47,168 bases of DNA from Propionibacteriaceae bacterium (GTDB lineage Bacteria > Actinomycetota > Actinomycetes > Propionibacteriales > Propionibacteriaceae): positions 1 through 47,168 of the forward strand of contig JADGPA010000045.1 of NCBI GenBank assembly GCA_017882685.1. The letters run 5' to 3'. This document shows, piece by piece, positions 8,759 to 18,071 of this stretch. Numbering within the stretch: position 1 is the stretch's first letter; each line of letters opens with the position of its first letter. The notes beneath the pieces were generated by a model. That model did no database searches, was not told where the DNA came from, and worked only from the letters and a program-made list of their open reading frames with translations. The translations under genes and the position numbers were made by a program.

Positions 8759-9526
8759 TCAGCCAGCAAGCCGGTAGACGGACACGTGCGAGGTCGACTC
8801 GTGTGTGAATGGGCCGGCCAGCCAATCCGCCGAGCGGGACTCCAGTTCGAAGCCGGCCAGGCGCCCCATCAGGTCGAGCTCTGATGGCCAGATGTAGCGG
8901 TGCGGCGTGCGTCCCAGATGGGCCTCATGCCCGTTGCCGAACCTGAAGTGGTACGAGATGAGGTGCTGGCGCAGGGTGTCCATCGTGTCGACCAGGATGT
9001 AGCCATCCTCGACCGTCTCCACCGCAGCGGGCACGCCAGGAGGCATCCTGCGGAGATCCGGTACCCACAGCTCGATGACGAAGCAGCCGCCCGGTCGAAG
9101 GTGAGCGGCGGCATTGCGGAAGCACTCCACCTGGGCATCCTGGGTCAGCAGGTTGCCGATCGTGTTGAACACCAGGTAGACCAGCGAGAAATCGCCGTCG
9201 ACCCGGGTGGTGGACATGTCGCCACGGGTGACCGGCAGTCGCTCGGCGGTGGCCTTCTCCCGCAGTCGACGGATCATGGACTGCGAGTACTCGATGCCGG
9301 TCACGGGTACACCACGGGCCGTCAGCGGGATCGCGATCCGGCCGGTTCCGACGGCGAACTCCAGCGCCGGACCGCCGTTGGCGAGCGCCGCCAGCCGATC
9401 GACGACAGGGCCGACGACCTCCGGGGCGTCCATCCCCTCGCCGGGGGTGTCGTAGCTGTCAGCGGCTCGGTCGTCCCACAGTTCGTCCTGGGACAGCGCG
9501 GCCAGACGGTCGAAGTCACTCTGCAT
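8759..9526 (-). CDS. Class I SAM-dependent methyltransferase
   Basis: The 255-aa protein from ATG 9526 (MQSDFDRLAALSQDELWDD) has a Rossmann methyltransferase fold: motif I ALEFAVGTGRIAIPL, the acidic end of strand 2 in VTGIEYSQSM, RGDMSTTRVDGDFSLVYLVF as motif II/post-I, and LRPGGCFVIELWVPD as motif III. The substrate cannot be told; the family resembles small-molecule methyltransferases with an N-terminal Asp/Tyr patch (AADSYDTPG). The frame stays open upstream to 9685, but that stretch is low-complexity and lacks family resemblance, so the inner ATG is preferred. It lies 172 bp downstream of recD on the same strand and may be read with recCBD or from its own promoter. Confidence 0.85.
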   Translation of the reverse strand: MQSDFDRLAALSQDELWDDRAADSYDTPGEGMDAPEVVGPVVDRLAALANGGPALEFAVGTGRIAIPLTARGVPVTGIEYSQSMIRRLREKATAERLPVTRGDMSTTRVDGDFSLVYLVFNTIGNLLTQDAQVECFRNAAAHLRPGGCFVIELWVPDLRRMPPGVPAAVETVEDGYILVDTMDTLRQHLISYHFRFGNGHEAHLGRTPHRYIWPSELDLMGRLAGFELESRSADWLAGPFTHESTSHVSVYRLAG

Positions 9527-9698
9527 CCCGCCATCTTCGTCCTCCGTCCCCGTGATTTCGAGATGGCCGTGCCCGGGCGTAGTAGAGATCGCGTGCGGCC
9601 GGGGTTCGACGACGAGCCTGGCCGGCACGAGCGCCCTCCCACCTGGCGATCCGCACTTGTCAGCGAATTCCTCCTTGAGCACCAACCAACCGAGGCGC

Positions 9699-11492
9699 CT
9701 ACAGCCGGTCGCGCAGGCCGGAGGCCCGCCGCGCCTTCATCCGGACCGCCTTGCGCAGCGACTCCTCGGAGCCGATCAGCGTGACCTCGGTCTTGGCCCG
9801 GGTGATCGCGGTGTACAGCAACTCCTGGGTCAGCAGCGGCGACTCCGGCGATGGCAACACCACGGTCACCCGGTCGAACTGGCTGCCCTGCGCCTTGTGC
9901 ACCGTCATCGCGTGAATCGTCTGCACGCCCTCCAGCAGGAAGGGGGACACGGTGTGCACCCTCCGTCCCCGGGAGAAGTGGGCGCGGAGCAGCCCGGCAT
10001 GGTTGACGACCACACCGGTGTCGCCGTTGTACAGGCCGAGGTCGGGGGAGTTCTGGGTCACCAGCAACGGTCGGCCGGCGTACCAGGTAAGGGTCACATC
10101 GAACCCTTCCAGCTCTGCGGCAAGCCACCCCTCGACCTGGCGCGACCACAGGGTCACCCCGTAGGGCCCGCGCCGGTGCGCACAGAGCAGGCGATGCTCC
10201 TCCAGGAGTGCCAGGGCGTCGTCAACGCGGCCCTCGCGGGCTGCCGTGACCATCGCCACTCCGGACGCGGTGACGCGGGCCCGCAGGTCGGTCTCCTCCG
10301 CGGTTGCTGCGAACCGCACGCCCGGCGCTCCGGCCGTTGCCAGCGCAACAGCTGCATCGTCGTCGCCAGACAGCACCGCGGCCGCGAGCTCCGCGATCGA
10401 GCGAACCGAGCGGTAGTTGTGCCGCAGCCTCACCACTGGCCCCGACGGGGGGAGCCCGAGTTCTGCGAGCGCCGGGGCGAGCGACGTTGCCGTGGCCGTC
10501 TCGGCATCCACGATGTCGGCGAGCACTGCGCCGGCCTCCACCGGGGCGAGCTGGTCGGGATCGCCCACCAGCACCAGCCGCGCCTGGGGACGCAGAGCCT
10601 CCAGCAGCCGGGCCATCAGCGTGACGTTCACCATGGAGGCCTCATCGACCACCACCACGTCGTGCGGCAGCGGGTTCGCATGCGAGTGCACGAAGCGGTT
10701 CCGGGAATCGGGCACCCAGCCCAGCAGGCGGTGGATCGTCGTGGCCTGCAGCTGCTCGAGCGCGCCGGCAATGTCGGGGGGCAGTTCGGTCACCGCCTCG
10801 GCGAGCGCCTCCTGCATGCGCACAGCAGCCTTCCCGGTGGGAGCCGCGAGGGCCACCAGGGGCGGCGTCGGCAGCGTGCGCCACAGGACGCCAAGCAGCC
10901 GGGCGAGCGTGTGGGTCTTGCCGGTGCCCGGACCGCCGGCCACCACCGTCACACCGGTGAGCGCGGGCACCAGGGCCGCGGTCGCCTGGTCGAGGTCGGG
11001 ATCGTTGCCCAGCAGCTCGGCGCGGGCGGCGGCCAGCGCGGCGGCCGGGACCGGTGCGGGCGGACGGCCGAAGCGCGCCACCAGCTCCGTGGCCACCACC
11101 GACTCCTCCTGCCAATACCGCTCCAGGTACAGGCGCCGTCCGACCAGGCGCAGCGGACGGTCGCCGCCACCGTCCGCACCGAGGGTGACCAGCCGGCTGG
11201 CCGTGATCGCAGCCAGCCACGGCTCCGCTTGGGGCAGCAGCTCGGACGGAATGCTGACGCTCTCCTCGTCGGTGTCGAACCGCACTTCGTCGATCGCCGA
11301 CAACTCGAGACAGGTCGAGCCTGCCCGCAGCGCACGGACGGCGAGCGCGAGCGCCAGTAGCACCCGCTGGTCGGACTCCCCGAACAGGTGTGACACCTTC
11401 TGGGCGACGTGCACGTCACCCCACGACAGGGCGCCGGTGGCGTGGACGTCGAGGAGGAGGCCGGGGGTGAGGCTGGTCGCGAGGTCGCTCAT
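9699..11492 (-). CDS. recD: Exodeoxyribonuclease V alpha subunit RecD
   Basis: RecD is the 5'-3' SF1B helicase subunit of RecBCD. The 597-aa protein has an N-terminal RecBC-contact domain, then motif I GGPGTGKT at about 186-193, the hairpin-binding TTIHRLLGW, motif II VVVDEASMVN, motif III GDPDQLAPVEAGAVL, and the C-terminal SH3/UvrD_C_2 part with MTVHKAQGSQFDRV and LLYTAITRAK. All catalytic motifs are intact. The ATG at 11492 overlaps the recB stop by 4 bp, making it the last gene of recC-recB-recD. Length is close to that of the E. coli protein (608 aa). Confidence 0.96.
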   Translation of the reverse strand: MSDLATSLTPGLLLDVHATGALSWGDVHVAQKVSHLFGESDQRVLLALALAVRALRAGSTCLELSAIDEVRFDTDEESVSIPSELLPQAEPWLAAITASRLVTLGADGGGDRPLRLVGRRLYLERYWQEESVVATELVARFGRPPAPVPAAALAAARAELLGNDPDLDQATAALVPALTGVTVVAGGPGTGKTHTLARLLGVLWRTLPTPPLVALAAPTGKAAVRMQEALAEAVTELPPDIAGALEQLQATTIHRLLGWVPDSRNRFVHSHANPLPHDVVVVDEASMVNVTLMARLLEALRPQARLVLVGDPDQLAPVEAGAVLADIVDAETATATSLAPALAELGLPPSGPVVRLRHNYRSVRSIAELAAAVLSGDDDAAVALATAGAPGVRFAATAEETDLRARVTASGVAMVTAAREGRVDDALALLEEHRLLCAHRRGPYGVTLWSRQVEGWLAAELEGFDVTLTWYAGRPLLVTQNSPDLGLYNGDTGVVVNHAGLLRAHFSRGRRVHTVSPFLLEGVQTIHAMTVHKAQGSQFDRVTVVLPSPESPLLTQELLYTAITRAKTEVTLIGSEESLRKAVRMKARRASGLRDRL

Positions 11493-14400
11493 CGCTGCCT
11501 CCGACCGGCGAACAGGTCAGAAAGCTCGGTCACCAGGCCGGCGGGCGGAAACCAGCTGAAGACGCCCCTGCCGTCGCCCGCCGACGGTCCGCCCATGCCA
11601 CGCACGAACAGGTAGCCGACGCCGCCGAGGTGTCGTTCCGGGTCGTAGTCGGGGAGCCGCGCAGCCAGGAACCTGTGCAGGGCGACGCAGTAGAGGATCG
11701 CCTGTAAGGGATAGTGCGTGCGCATCATCTCCGCCACCATCGCCGGCTCGTCGTAGTGGTCGAGGGTGAGCCCAGCCGGCCCGAGGCGGTTGGTCTTGTA
11801 GTCGACGACGACGAAGCGCGGTCCGTCGGCCCGATGGATGCGCAGCACAGAATCGATGCTGCCGGTCAGGAAGCCTCGCAGCGCCTGCCCGGCCAGCTGT
11901 GGCTGGGCGAGTTCGGCGGGGTACGCCGCCAGCGGGTCGTCGGCCGGTAGCCACTGCCCCAGCACGTCGGCGACCGCCGCCAGCGTGGTGCGCGAAGAGG
12001 CGTTCCCGAGGGCGAACTCGAAGTTCAGCTCGCTGAGCCGGTCGGCGACGGGAATGCCGGCAAGTGGAAGGCCGTCGGTGAGCGGCCCGAGCGGGGTCAG
12101 CAGGCTCGGCAGCATCGCGGCACCCAGCGCCTCGGGCGTCACGCCGGCGACCGGGTAGCGCTGGGCCGCGGCAGTTGTGGCTTCCAGGAGCCGCTCACCG
12201 AGTGCGGGCTCGTTGGAGGGGCCGGGGGCGAACCAGTCAAGGTTCTCCAGCACCTGGTGCACGAGGCTGCCGAACGCCGCACCACCCGGCAGTTCGGCCA
12301 TCGGGGAGGCCACTCCGGCGGACGCGCCGACCACCGCAACAGCCCCCGCTGGCTCGTCGTCAACGACGGACTCGGCCGTCAAGGACACCGGCGGACGCGC
12401 GTGCACTGTCTCTGTGAGGCCGGAGTAGGAGGTGCGTCGCCAGAGCTGGTCCACCCCCCGGTCGAACCGGGCGAGCGTGAGGTGCGCGGGTCGGTCGGTC
12501 TCCGGGGCAAGTCGAGCGGGGATGACCGGCAGGCAGTCCTCGACAAGGATTCCGGCCGGTGCGAGCCAGTCCAGTCCGGCCGGATGGCCGTCGCCGGGTG
12601 GGGTATCCAGCGGATAACTCGGCTCCGGTGGACCGACCCGGTCGCGGCGCCGGAACAGCATGCGGTGCAGCGGGGCGGCCTCGGTGTTCGCCCACGTGCG
12701 TGCCCACCACATGGTGAGCTGCGACTGGGCGCGGGTGACCGCGACGTACAGGCTGCGCAACCGGTCCTCGGCCTGCTCGGCGGCATGGGCACGCAAACGC
12801 TCGGCGCGGCCGGGGGCATCCCGTCCGCCGAGGTCGAGCACCCGGCGTCCGTCGGAGTGGAAGGCGAGGCAGTTGTCCTCGTCGTCGTCGGGCACCCACA
12901 GGTCGGCGGCCTCGGGCAGCAGCACCACCGGGAACTGCAGCCCCTTGGCCTTGTGCACGGTCATGATCTGGACGGCGCGCCGGTCAGTCTCCAGCCGCCG
13001 GATGCGGTCCGAGCCCGCCGAACCGAGGGCCACCGACTCTGCCAGCCAGGACACCAGCGCTTGCCCGCGCAGCCCGTCGGTGTGCTGCGCGTGCAGGATC
13101 TCCGCCAGGTGCCGGTAGTCGGTGAGATCTCGTTCACCACGGGGACGGCGAAGCACCCGTTCGGCGAGACTGCCGCCACCGCCACCGGCCCCGGCCTCAG
13201 CCTGGACGGCGGCGAACAGCGCTGCCACACCCTGGCTGGCCAGTACCCGCGACCAGCCCTGCATCAGGCCGGACCACGCCGTGAGCTGTTCCTCGTCTGC
13301 CGTGGCGAGCGCGGTCAGGTCGCCGCCGACGAAATCGGTGACGATCGCCGCCCGCACGGCCGCCCGGCGCGGCTGCTCCAGGGCCCGAAGCAATACCAGC
13401 CAGGCCTTGGCGGCCGGGGTGGCGAAGATGGAGTCGGCGCCGGAGAAGGCGACCGGTACCCCTGCCCCGGTGAGCGCATCCGCTACCTGCCGTCCGCGCT
13501 GGTTGGTACTGACCAGGATCGCCACGTCCCGTGCCTCCAGGGGACGCGGTCCGCCGGCATCCACGACGCAGGCGCCGCTGTTCAGCAGCCCGATCAGTTC
13601 CGCGGTCAGGTCATCGATGATGCGCGTGCGGGCCTCGGCCGCCCGCAGCCGCTCGTCGCCGGTGACGCAGCGCAGCCGCACCGGCGAAGCCCACGGAGAA
13701 CCGTCCGGCGTCACCAGCCGGGAGGTCTGGTGGCTGGCCGTGACCGGCGGCACCCCGATGTCGTCGCCGAGCGTCGCGTTGTGGAACAGCGCGTTCACGG
13801 CCCGCACCACGCCAGCATCGGCGCGGTGGTTCTCGGCCAGGGAGTACTGCTCCGTGGCCGTCAGGACGGCATCGGTGTAAGCGACCACGTCAGCCCCACG
13901 GAACGCATAGATGGACTGCTTGGGGTCGCCGATCAACACCAGCGGGACGTGGTCGGCGAAGGCGGTGCGCAGGATCTCCCACTGCACCGGGTCGGTGTCC
14001 TGGAACTCGTCGACGAGGACCACCTCGCACCGTCCCCGCAGCCGGGCCAGCCTTGCCTCCGCGTCCGGACCTCGCAACGAGTCGCGAAGCCGCAGCAGTT
14101 GATCGTCGAAGGAGTAGACGCCCAGCCGTCGCTTGCGCACCGCCAGCTCCTCGCGGACGGCCGTGGCGAACTCGAGTCGTTCGGCGGTCCGGCCGCTCAG
14201 CCCTTCAGCCGGGACGAGCGGCGCGTCGGGCAGCACGTCGGCCTCCCGCGCCAGCTTGCGAGCGGTCGCCAGGTCGAACGGCGTCCCTTGCTGGTTGCGG
14301 GCGTAGCGGACGAGGTAGAGGTCCTCCACCACCTGGTCGCGGACAAGGCTGAGGTCCTCGACAAGGGTTGCCTGAGGGTCGACCTCGGCGAGCACGCCCA

Positions 14401-14803
14401 GTTCGTCGAGCATCGCCTGGCAGAACTGGTGGATGGTCATGATGCTGGCCGCGTCGAGGGTGGCAATCGCCCGGCGCAGGTTCGCCAGCCGTGATTCCAC
14501 CTCGGCCCGGGACCCGGTCGCCAGCAGCTGGTCGGTGGCGTCCGGGTCAGTCTCGAGGGTTCCGTTGAGCTTCCGGGTGAGCACTTCGGCGGTGCTGCGC
14601 ATACGGTCCCGCACCCGGGATCGCAGCTCTGCTGAAGCGATGCGGCTGAAGCTGATCACCGCGAGCCGGTCGGCCGCTACCCGGCCCTCTGCCAGGTAGC
14701 GGGTGGCGAGCGCTGCGATGGCGTGGGTCTTGCCGGTACCGGCGCTGGCTTCCAGCACCGCGGTGCCCAGCGGCAGCGGGCCGGACGGGTCGAAGCGCCT
14801 CAT
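11489..14803 (-). CDS. recB: Exodeoxyribonuclease V beta subunit RecB
   Basis: RecB gives the 3'-5' motor and the single nuclease of RecBCD. The 1104-aa protein starts MRRFDPSGPLP, with Walker A ASAGTGKT near residue 20-26, motif II VVLVDEFQDTDPVQW, motif III IGDPKQSIYAFRGADV, motif V IMTVHKAKGLQFPVVLL and motif VI LYVAVTRAQ. The C-terminal nuclease has GSIDSVLRI followed by FVVVDYKTNRLG, the Asp and Asp-x-Lys that bind Mg2+, so cleavage should be intact. It is shorter than E. coli RecB (1180 aa) but similar to mycobacterial RecB. Four-base overlaps with recC (14800-14803) and recD (11489-11492) imply translational coupling. Confidence 0.96.
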   Translation of the reverse strand: MRRFDPSGPLPLGTAVLEASAGTGKTHAIAALATRYLAEGRVAADRLAVISFSRIASAELRSRVRDRMRSTAEVLTRKLNGTLETDPDATDQLLATGSRAEVESRLANLRRAIATLDAASIMTIHQFCQAMLDELGVLAEVDPQATLVEDLSLVRDQVVEDLYLVRYARNQQGTPFDLATARKLAREADVLPDAPLVPAEGLSGRTAERLEFATAVREELAVRKRRLGVYSFDDQLLRLRDSLRGPDAEARLARLRGRCEVVLVDEFQDTDPVQWEILRTAFADHVPLVLIGDPKQSIYAFRGADVVAYTDAVLTATEQYSLAENHRADAGVVRAVNALFHNATLGDDIGVPPVTASHQTSRLVTPDGSPWASPVRLRCVTGDERLRAAEARTRIIDDLTAELIGLLNSGACVVDAGGPRPLEARDVAILVSTNQRGRQVADALTGAGVPVAFSGADSIFATPAAKAWLVLLRALEQPRRAAVRAAIVTDFVGGDLTALATADEEQLTAWSGLMQGWSRVLASQGVAALFAAVQAEAGAGGGGGSLAERVLRRPRGERDLTDYRHLAEILHAQHTDGLRGQALVSWLAESVALGSAGSDRIRRLETDRRAVQIMTVHKAKGLQFPVVLLPEAADLWVPDDDEDNCLAFHSDGRRVLDLGGRDAPGRAERLRAHAAEQAEDRLRSLYVAVTRAQSQLTMWWARTWANTEAAPLHRMLFRRRDRVGPPEPSYPLDTPPGDGHPAGLDWLAPAGILVEDCLPVIPARLAPETDRPAHLTLARFDRGVDQLWRRTSYSGLTETVHARPPVSLTAESVVDDEPAGAVAVVGASAGVASPMAELPGGAAFGSLVHQVLENLDWFAPGPSNEPALGERLLEATTAAAQRYPVAGVTPEALGAAMLPSLLTPLGPLTDGLPLAGIPVADRLSELNFEFALGNASSRTTLAAVADVLGQWLPADDPLAAYPAELAQPQLAGQALRGFLTGSIDSVLRIHRADGPRFVVVDYKTNRLGPAGLTLDHYDEPAMVAEMMRTHYPLQAILYCVALHRFLAARLPDYDPERHLGGVGYLFVRGMGGPSAGDGRGVFSWFPPAGLVTELSDLFAGRRQR

Positions 14804-17800
14804 GCCGGCACCTCGCCAGCGAGGAGCGGCTCCCAGATGCAGGTCGCGAGAGCGCCGACGAGCGTCCGCTCGCGCGGGTCGGCGTCAGGGACGGCGACGC
14901 CGGCGACCGGGAGGTCGAGCAGTGCAGGAAAGGTGAAAAAGGTGCGCCAATAGTCGTCCGACTCCCAATCCCAGCACCGCTCGAGGTTCTTTCGGCTCAC
15001 AAGCGGGTCGCCAGGGTCACGGTGGCTGACCCGATACCCGGCCCAGGCGGCGCCGATCCTCGGCAGCGCCGGCAGCGGTTGTGACATCCCCAGGGAGTAC
15101 AACGCGAGGTAGCGCCCCAGCAGGCCGCGAGCGGCGTCCTGCGGTGGGGCGACCAGCATGGCCCGCCGGCCCTTGCCGACAACCCTCGCCTGCCAGTCGC
15201 CCGGCACGGCAGCCGATAGTGCCAGCAGCCGCAGCCACGCCGTCAGGCGGTGTCGGGGCTGCAGGCTGGAGAACTCCACCTGCAGCAGTTCGGTGCCGTA
15301 GCTGGCGACGCGTCCGACCAGCGGCACCTGGCCGTGGCCGGGAACCGGGACGGTGAGGGCGAGGTCGTGCAGGCGAGGGTCGGGCAGGTCGGCGGGCACT
15401 TCGCGCACCGAGCGGCGGGCCTCTGTGAGAACGCCGTCCAACAGGGTGTTGCCCAGCTCGAACGGCGGGACGTCGCCCCGCAGCCATTCGGCGCGCTTGA
15501 CCGCGTCCTCGTCGTGCCCGGCGCGCAGCCGGCCGAGGATGCGGTTGCCGATCTGCCAGCGCTCGAGGTGGTCGGGCTCGATCGGGATCGAATCGCCGGA
15601 CTGCTGCTCGTCGCCGAGGCTGATGCCGGTGCGGCCGCGCAGCAGGGCACGGGCGGGATGGGTGAAGTAGCCGGTGAGGTCGTCGAGGCTGACGCCAGTC
15701 GAGAGATCCTTCACCGGCAGCGGTCCGAGCGGCGATGTCAACGCTTTCACGACCGGCTCGGCGAGACTGGCCACTGCTGCCCGGAGGGCCAGCGGGTCGG
15801 CGCTCGCCAGTTCGGGGTGGGCCGGATCGAAGTATCGGGTGTCGAACGGCTGCAGGGGGTGCTGGACGGTGACCGCGGCACCGGCGCCCTTGCCGTCGGC
15901 GGTTTCGGCTGTCTCGTCGAGGGCTTCGAGCAGTTCGGCGATCGGTGAAGCCAGCGGGACGGGTTCATTGGTGGCTTCACTGCGTCCCTGGGCCACCACG
16001 ACCAGGGTCTCGCGGGCGGCCAGGATCGCGTCCAGCAGCACTTGGCGGTCATCGAGCGCAACCGAGGGTTCACCGACGCGCGGCTGTACGCCAAGCAGGT
16101 CGTCGCCGTGTCGCCGTCCCGAGCGGGGGTAGCGGTCGGCGTCCCAGCCAAGGAGGACCACCACGCGGTGGGGCACTTGGCGCAGCGAGGCGAGCCCGGC
16201 CACGATCAGCGAGCCGTTGCCGAAGGCGCCGCGGGCCGGCGAGCTGAAGAACTCCTGCTCGATGGCGCGGACGGCTGCGTGGCGCCCGACCGGGATGTCG
16301 CCGGCCTCTCCGCCGTGCTCGGCCAGACGGGCCAATCCGGCCCAGACGTCGCCGAGCTGCCATTCCTGGTCGAAGGGAAGCTCGACGAGGGATGCCAAAC
16401 CGGCGCGGCACCGCTCGGCCCAGTCGGCGAGCGTCGCTGGCCGTCCGAGTTCGGCCAACAGCCTGGCCAGCCGTCCGACGAGTTCGGTGAGGCCGCCGAC
16501 CAGCTCGACGTCGGAGGACTCGACGTCGTCCAGCGGAAGCACGGTGCCTGCGGAGATCAGGTCGGTCTCGGCGAGCGTGACGCCCAGCAGCATGCGTTGC
16601 AGACCGGTGAACCAGGTGTTCTGTGGGAAGGCCTTCAACCCGTAGCCCTCGCGGTGGGCCTGCGACAGGCCCCAGCGGATACCGGATCGGTCCACCAGGT
16701 CGACCAGCCGCTCGCGGGATTCCGCCACGAAACCGAACCGGTGCGCGATGCCCGGACGGGCACACAACTCCAGCAGGGTGGACGCCTCGATGCGACCATC
16801 GGGCAGCCGCAGCAGGTCGAGCAGCAGCGTCACCATCGGATTCACTTGCGCGACTGAGCGGTCGGCCACCTGCACCCGGAAACGCTGCGCGGGGTGGACG
16901 GCAGCGCCGGCGGGAGGCGTGAACGCGGCACCCACAAGGGGATCGAACGCGTCGACATCAGGGGTGAGCACCACCACGTCGCGGGGCTCGAGCGCCGGGT
17001 CGGCGGCGAGTAGCCCGGTGAGCACCTCCCGCAGCACCTCCACCTGCCGGTCTCGGCCATGCGAAAGGTGCACCCGTACCGAGCGGTCGTCGACGCCCAG
17101 CAGACGCCGGATGGGCTGACGGTCAGCGCGCACATCGTCCTGCAACCAGCCCAGCAGGGTGTCCGGTGCCAGTGGGTCAGGTGACGGCGCGGCCGGAGGC
17201 AGCAGCCGGGCCACCTCGTCGGCGACCACGGCCAGGGACTCATTGAGCGGATGGCCGGGCAGGCGCGTCACTTCGGCGCGGCGCAGGTCGGCGCCGGCGG
17301 AGGCGCCGAGCCTCACCGGCGAGGGGGTCAGCGGCACCACGTCCACACGATGGTGGTGGTCGATGGCCTCCAGCAGCGCGAGCGCGGACGGGTCCAGATG
17401 GCGCGGGGCCAGTACGGCAACCCGCCTCGCCAACGCGGGGACGGGGGCAGCACCCAGCCGCTCGAGTAGCGCGGACCTGCGCGCCAGCGGGTCGTCGCCG
17501 AGCTCCACGGCCAGCAGTCGCCACAGGTGGGGCTGCCAGGTGTTGGCTCCCAGGGGTGCGCCGTCCAGGCCGGTGTCGGCGCCTTCAGCCCAGGCTGCCA
17601 GCATCGACGGACGGTACCGGGCGTAGCTGGCGAACTGGCGCGCGATCCGGTGGCCTGCCGTGAAGCCCTCCCGGGACGCGGCCAGGTGGGCCTGCAGCAC
17701 CGCAAGGGCCGGGTCTCCTGCGCCGGTAGCCACCCTCTGCACCAGCCACGCCAGACGTTCAGGACGCCACGGGTCGTCCAGTCCGGCGAGCCGTCGCTCC

Positions 17801-18006
17801 AGGGCCGGCAGGGAGGTGAAATCGACGCCTGCGCAGATGCCCGGCCGGCCGCCGACAGTGGCCAGCTGCTGGGAGAGCCAACGCTGGAAGCCGGGGCCGG
17901 GCACCACGGCAAGGTCGAAATCGAACGGGTCCTCGCGGGGTTCAGACCACAGCGACACGAGGGTTTCGACCAGCTGGTCGGCGGTGCGCGCGTGGTGGAA
18001 CTGCAT
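14800..18006 (-). CDS. recC: Exodeoxyribonuclease V gamma subunit RecC
   Basis: RecC is the scaffold that splits the DNA duplex and scans for Chi. The 1068-aa protein opens MQFHHARTADQLVETL, a typical RecC N-terminus, followed by FQRWLSQQLA and a dead helicase fold that still shows RRHGDDLLGVQPRVGEPS and the family stretch VVLLGWDADRYPR. There is no intact Walker A, as expected. GTGAGG lies 5 nt before the ATG, a good ribosome site. It is the first gene of the operon and is divergent from uvrD2 across 65 bp. Whether it recognises a Chi sequence, and which, cannot be read from the protein. Confidence 0.95.
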   Translation of the reverse strand: MQFHHARTADQLVETLVSLWSEPREDPFDFDLAVVPGPGFQRWLSQQLATVGGRPGICAGVDFTSLPALERRLAGLDDPWRPERLAWLVQRVATGAGDPALAVLQAHLAASREGFTAGHRIARQFASYARYRPSMLAAWAEGADTGLDGAPLGANTWQPHLWRLLAVELGDDPLARRSALLERLGAAPVPALARRVAVLAPRHLDPSALALLEAIDHHHRVDVVPLTPSPVRLGASAGADLRRAEVTRLPGHPLNESLAVVADEVARLLPPAAPSPDPLAPDTLLGWLQDDVRADRQPIRRLLGVDDRSVRVHLSHGRDRQVEVLREVLTGLLAADPALEPRDVVVLTPDVDAFDPLVGAAFTPPAGAAVHPAQRFRVQVADRSVAQVNPMVTLLLDLLRLPDGRIEASTLLELCARPGIAHRFGFVAESRERLVDLVDRSGIRWGLSQAHREGYGLKAFPQNTWFTGLQRMLLGVTLAETDLISAGTVLPLDDVESSDVELVGGLTELVGRLARLLAELGRPATLADWAERCRAGLASLVELPFDQEWQLGDVWAGLARLAEHGGEAGDIPVGRHAAVRAIEQEFFSSPARGAFGNGSLIVAGLASLRQVPHRVVVLLGWDADRYPRSGRRHGDDLLGVQPRVGEPSVALDDRQVLLDAILAARETLVVVAQGRSEATNEPVPLASPIAELLEALDETAETADGKGAGAAVTVQHPLQPFDTRYFDPAHPELASADPLALRAAVASLAEPVVKALTSPLGPLPVKDLSTGVSLDDLTGYFTHPARALLRGRTGISLGDEQQSGDSIPIEPDHLERWQIGNRILGRLRAGHDEDAVKRAEWLRGDVPPFELGNTLLDGVLTEARRSVREVPADLPDPRLHDLALTVPVPGHGQVPLVGRVASYGTELLQVEFSSLQPRHRLTAWLRLLALSAAVPGDWQARVVGKGRRAMLVAPPQDAARGLLGRYLALYSLGMSQPLPALPRIGAAWAGYRVSHRDPGDPLVSRKNLERCWDWESDDYWRTFFTFPALLDLPVAGVAVPDADPRERTLVGALATCIWEPLLAGEVPA

Positions 18007-18071
18007 GATGACCTCACTTTATGGGTGGGCGCTGACAGTTGTGTCCGAAGCACTGCCTACAGTGGGGTCCC
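18007..18071. promoter_or_regulatory. 65-bp divergent promoter region recC / uvrD2
   Basis: Toward uvrD2, TACAGT at 18058-18063 ends 8 nt before the GTG start, the geometry of a leaderless transcript; upstream CTGACA and TTGTGT are imperfectly spaced -35 candidates. Toward recC the only clear signal is the ribosome site GTGAGG, with CATAAA as a weak -10. The gap is too short for two fully independent promoters with regulators, so the two transcription units may compete or be co-regulated. No SOS-type LexA palindrome (GAAC-N4-GTTC) is present. Confidence 0.5.

Noticed and set aside
9527-9685. N-terminal extension of the 8759 methyltransferase
   Set aside because: The added residues show no family similarity; the ATG at 9526 starts right at the conserved domain opening.
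18007-18071. LexA/SOS box controlling recC and uvrD2
   Set aside because: No GAAC-N4-GTTC-type palindrome is present in the gap.
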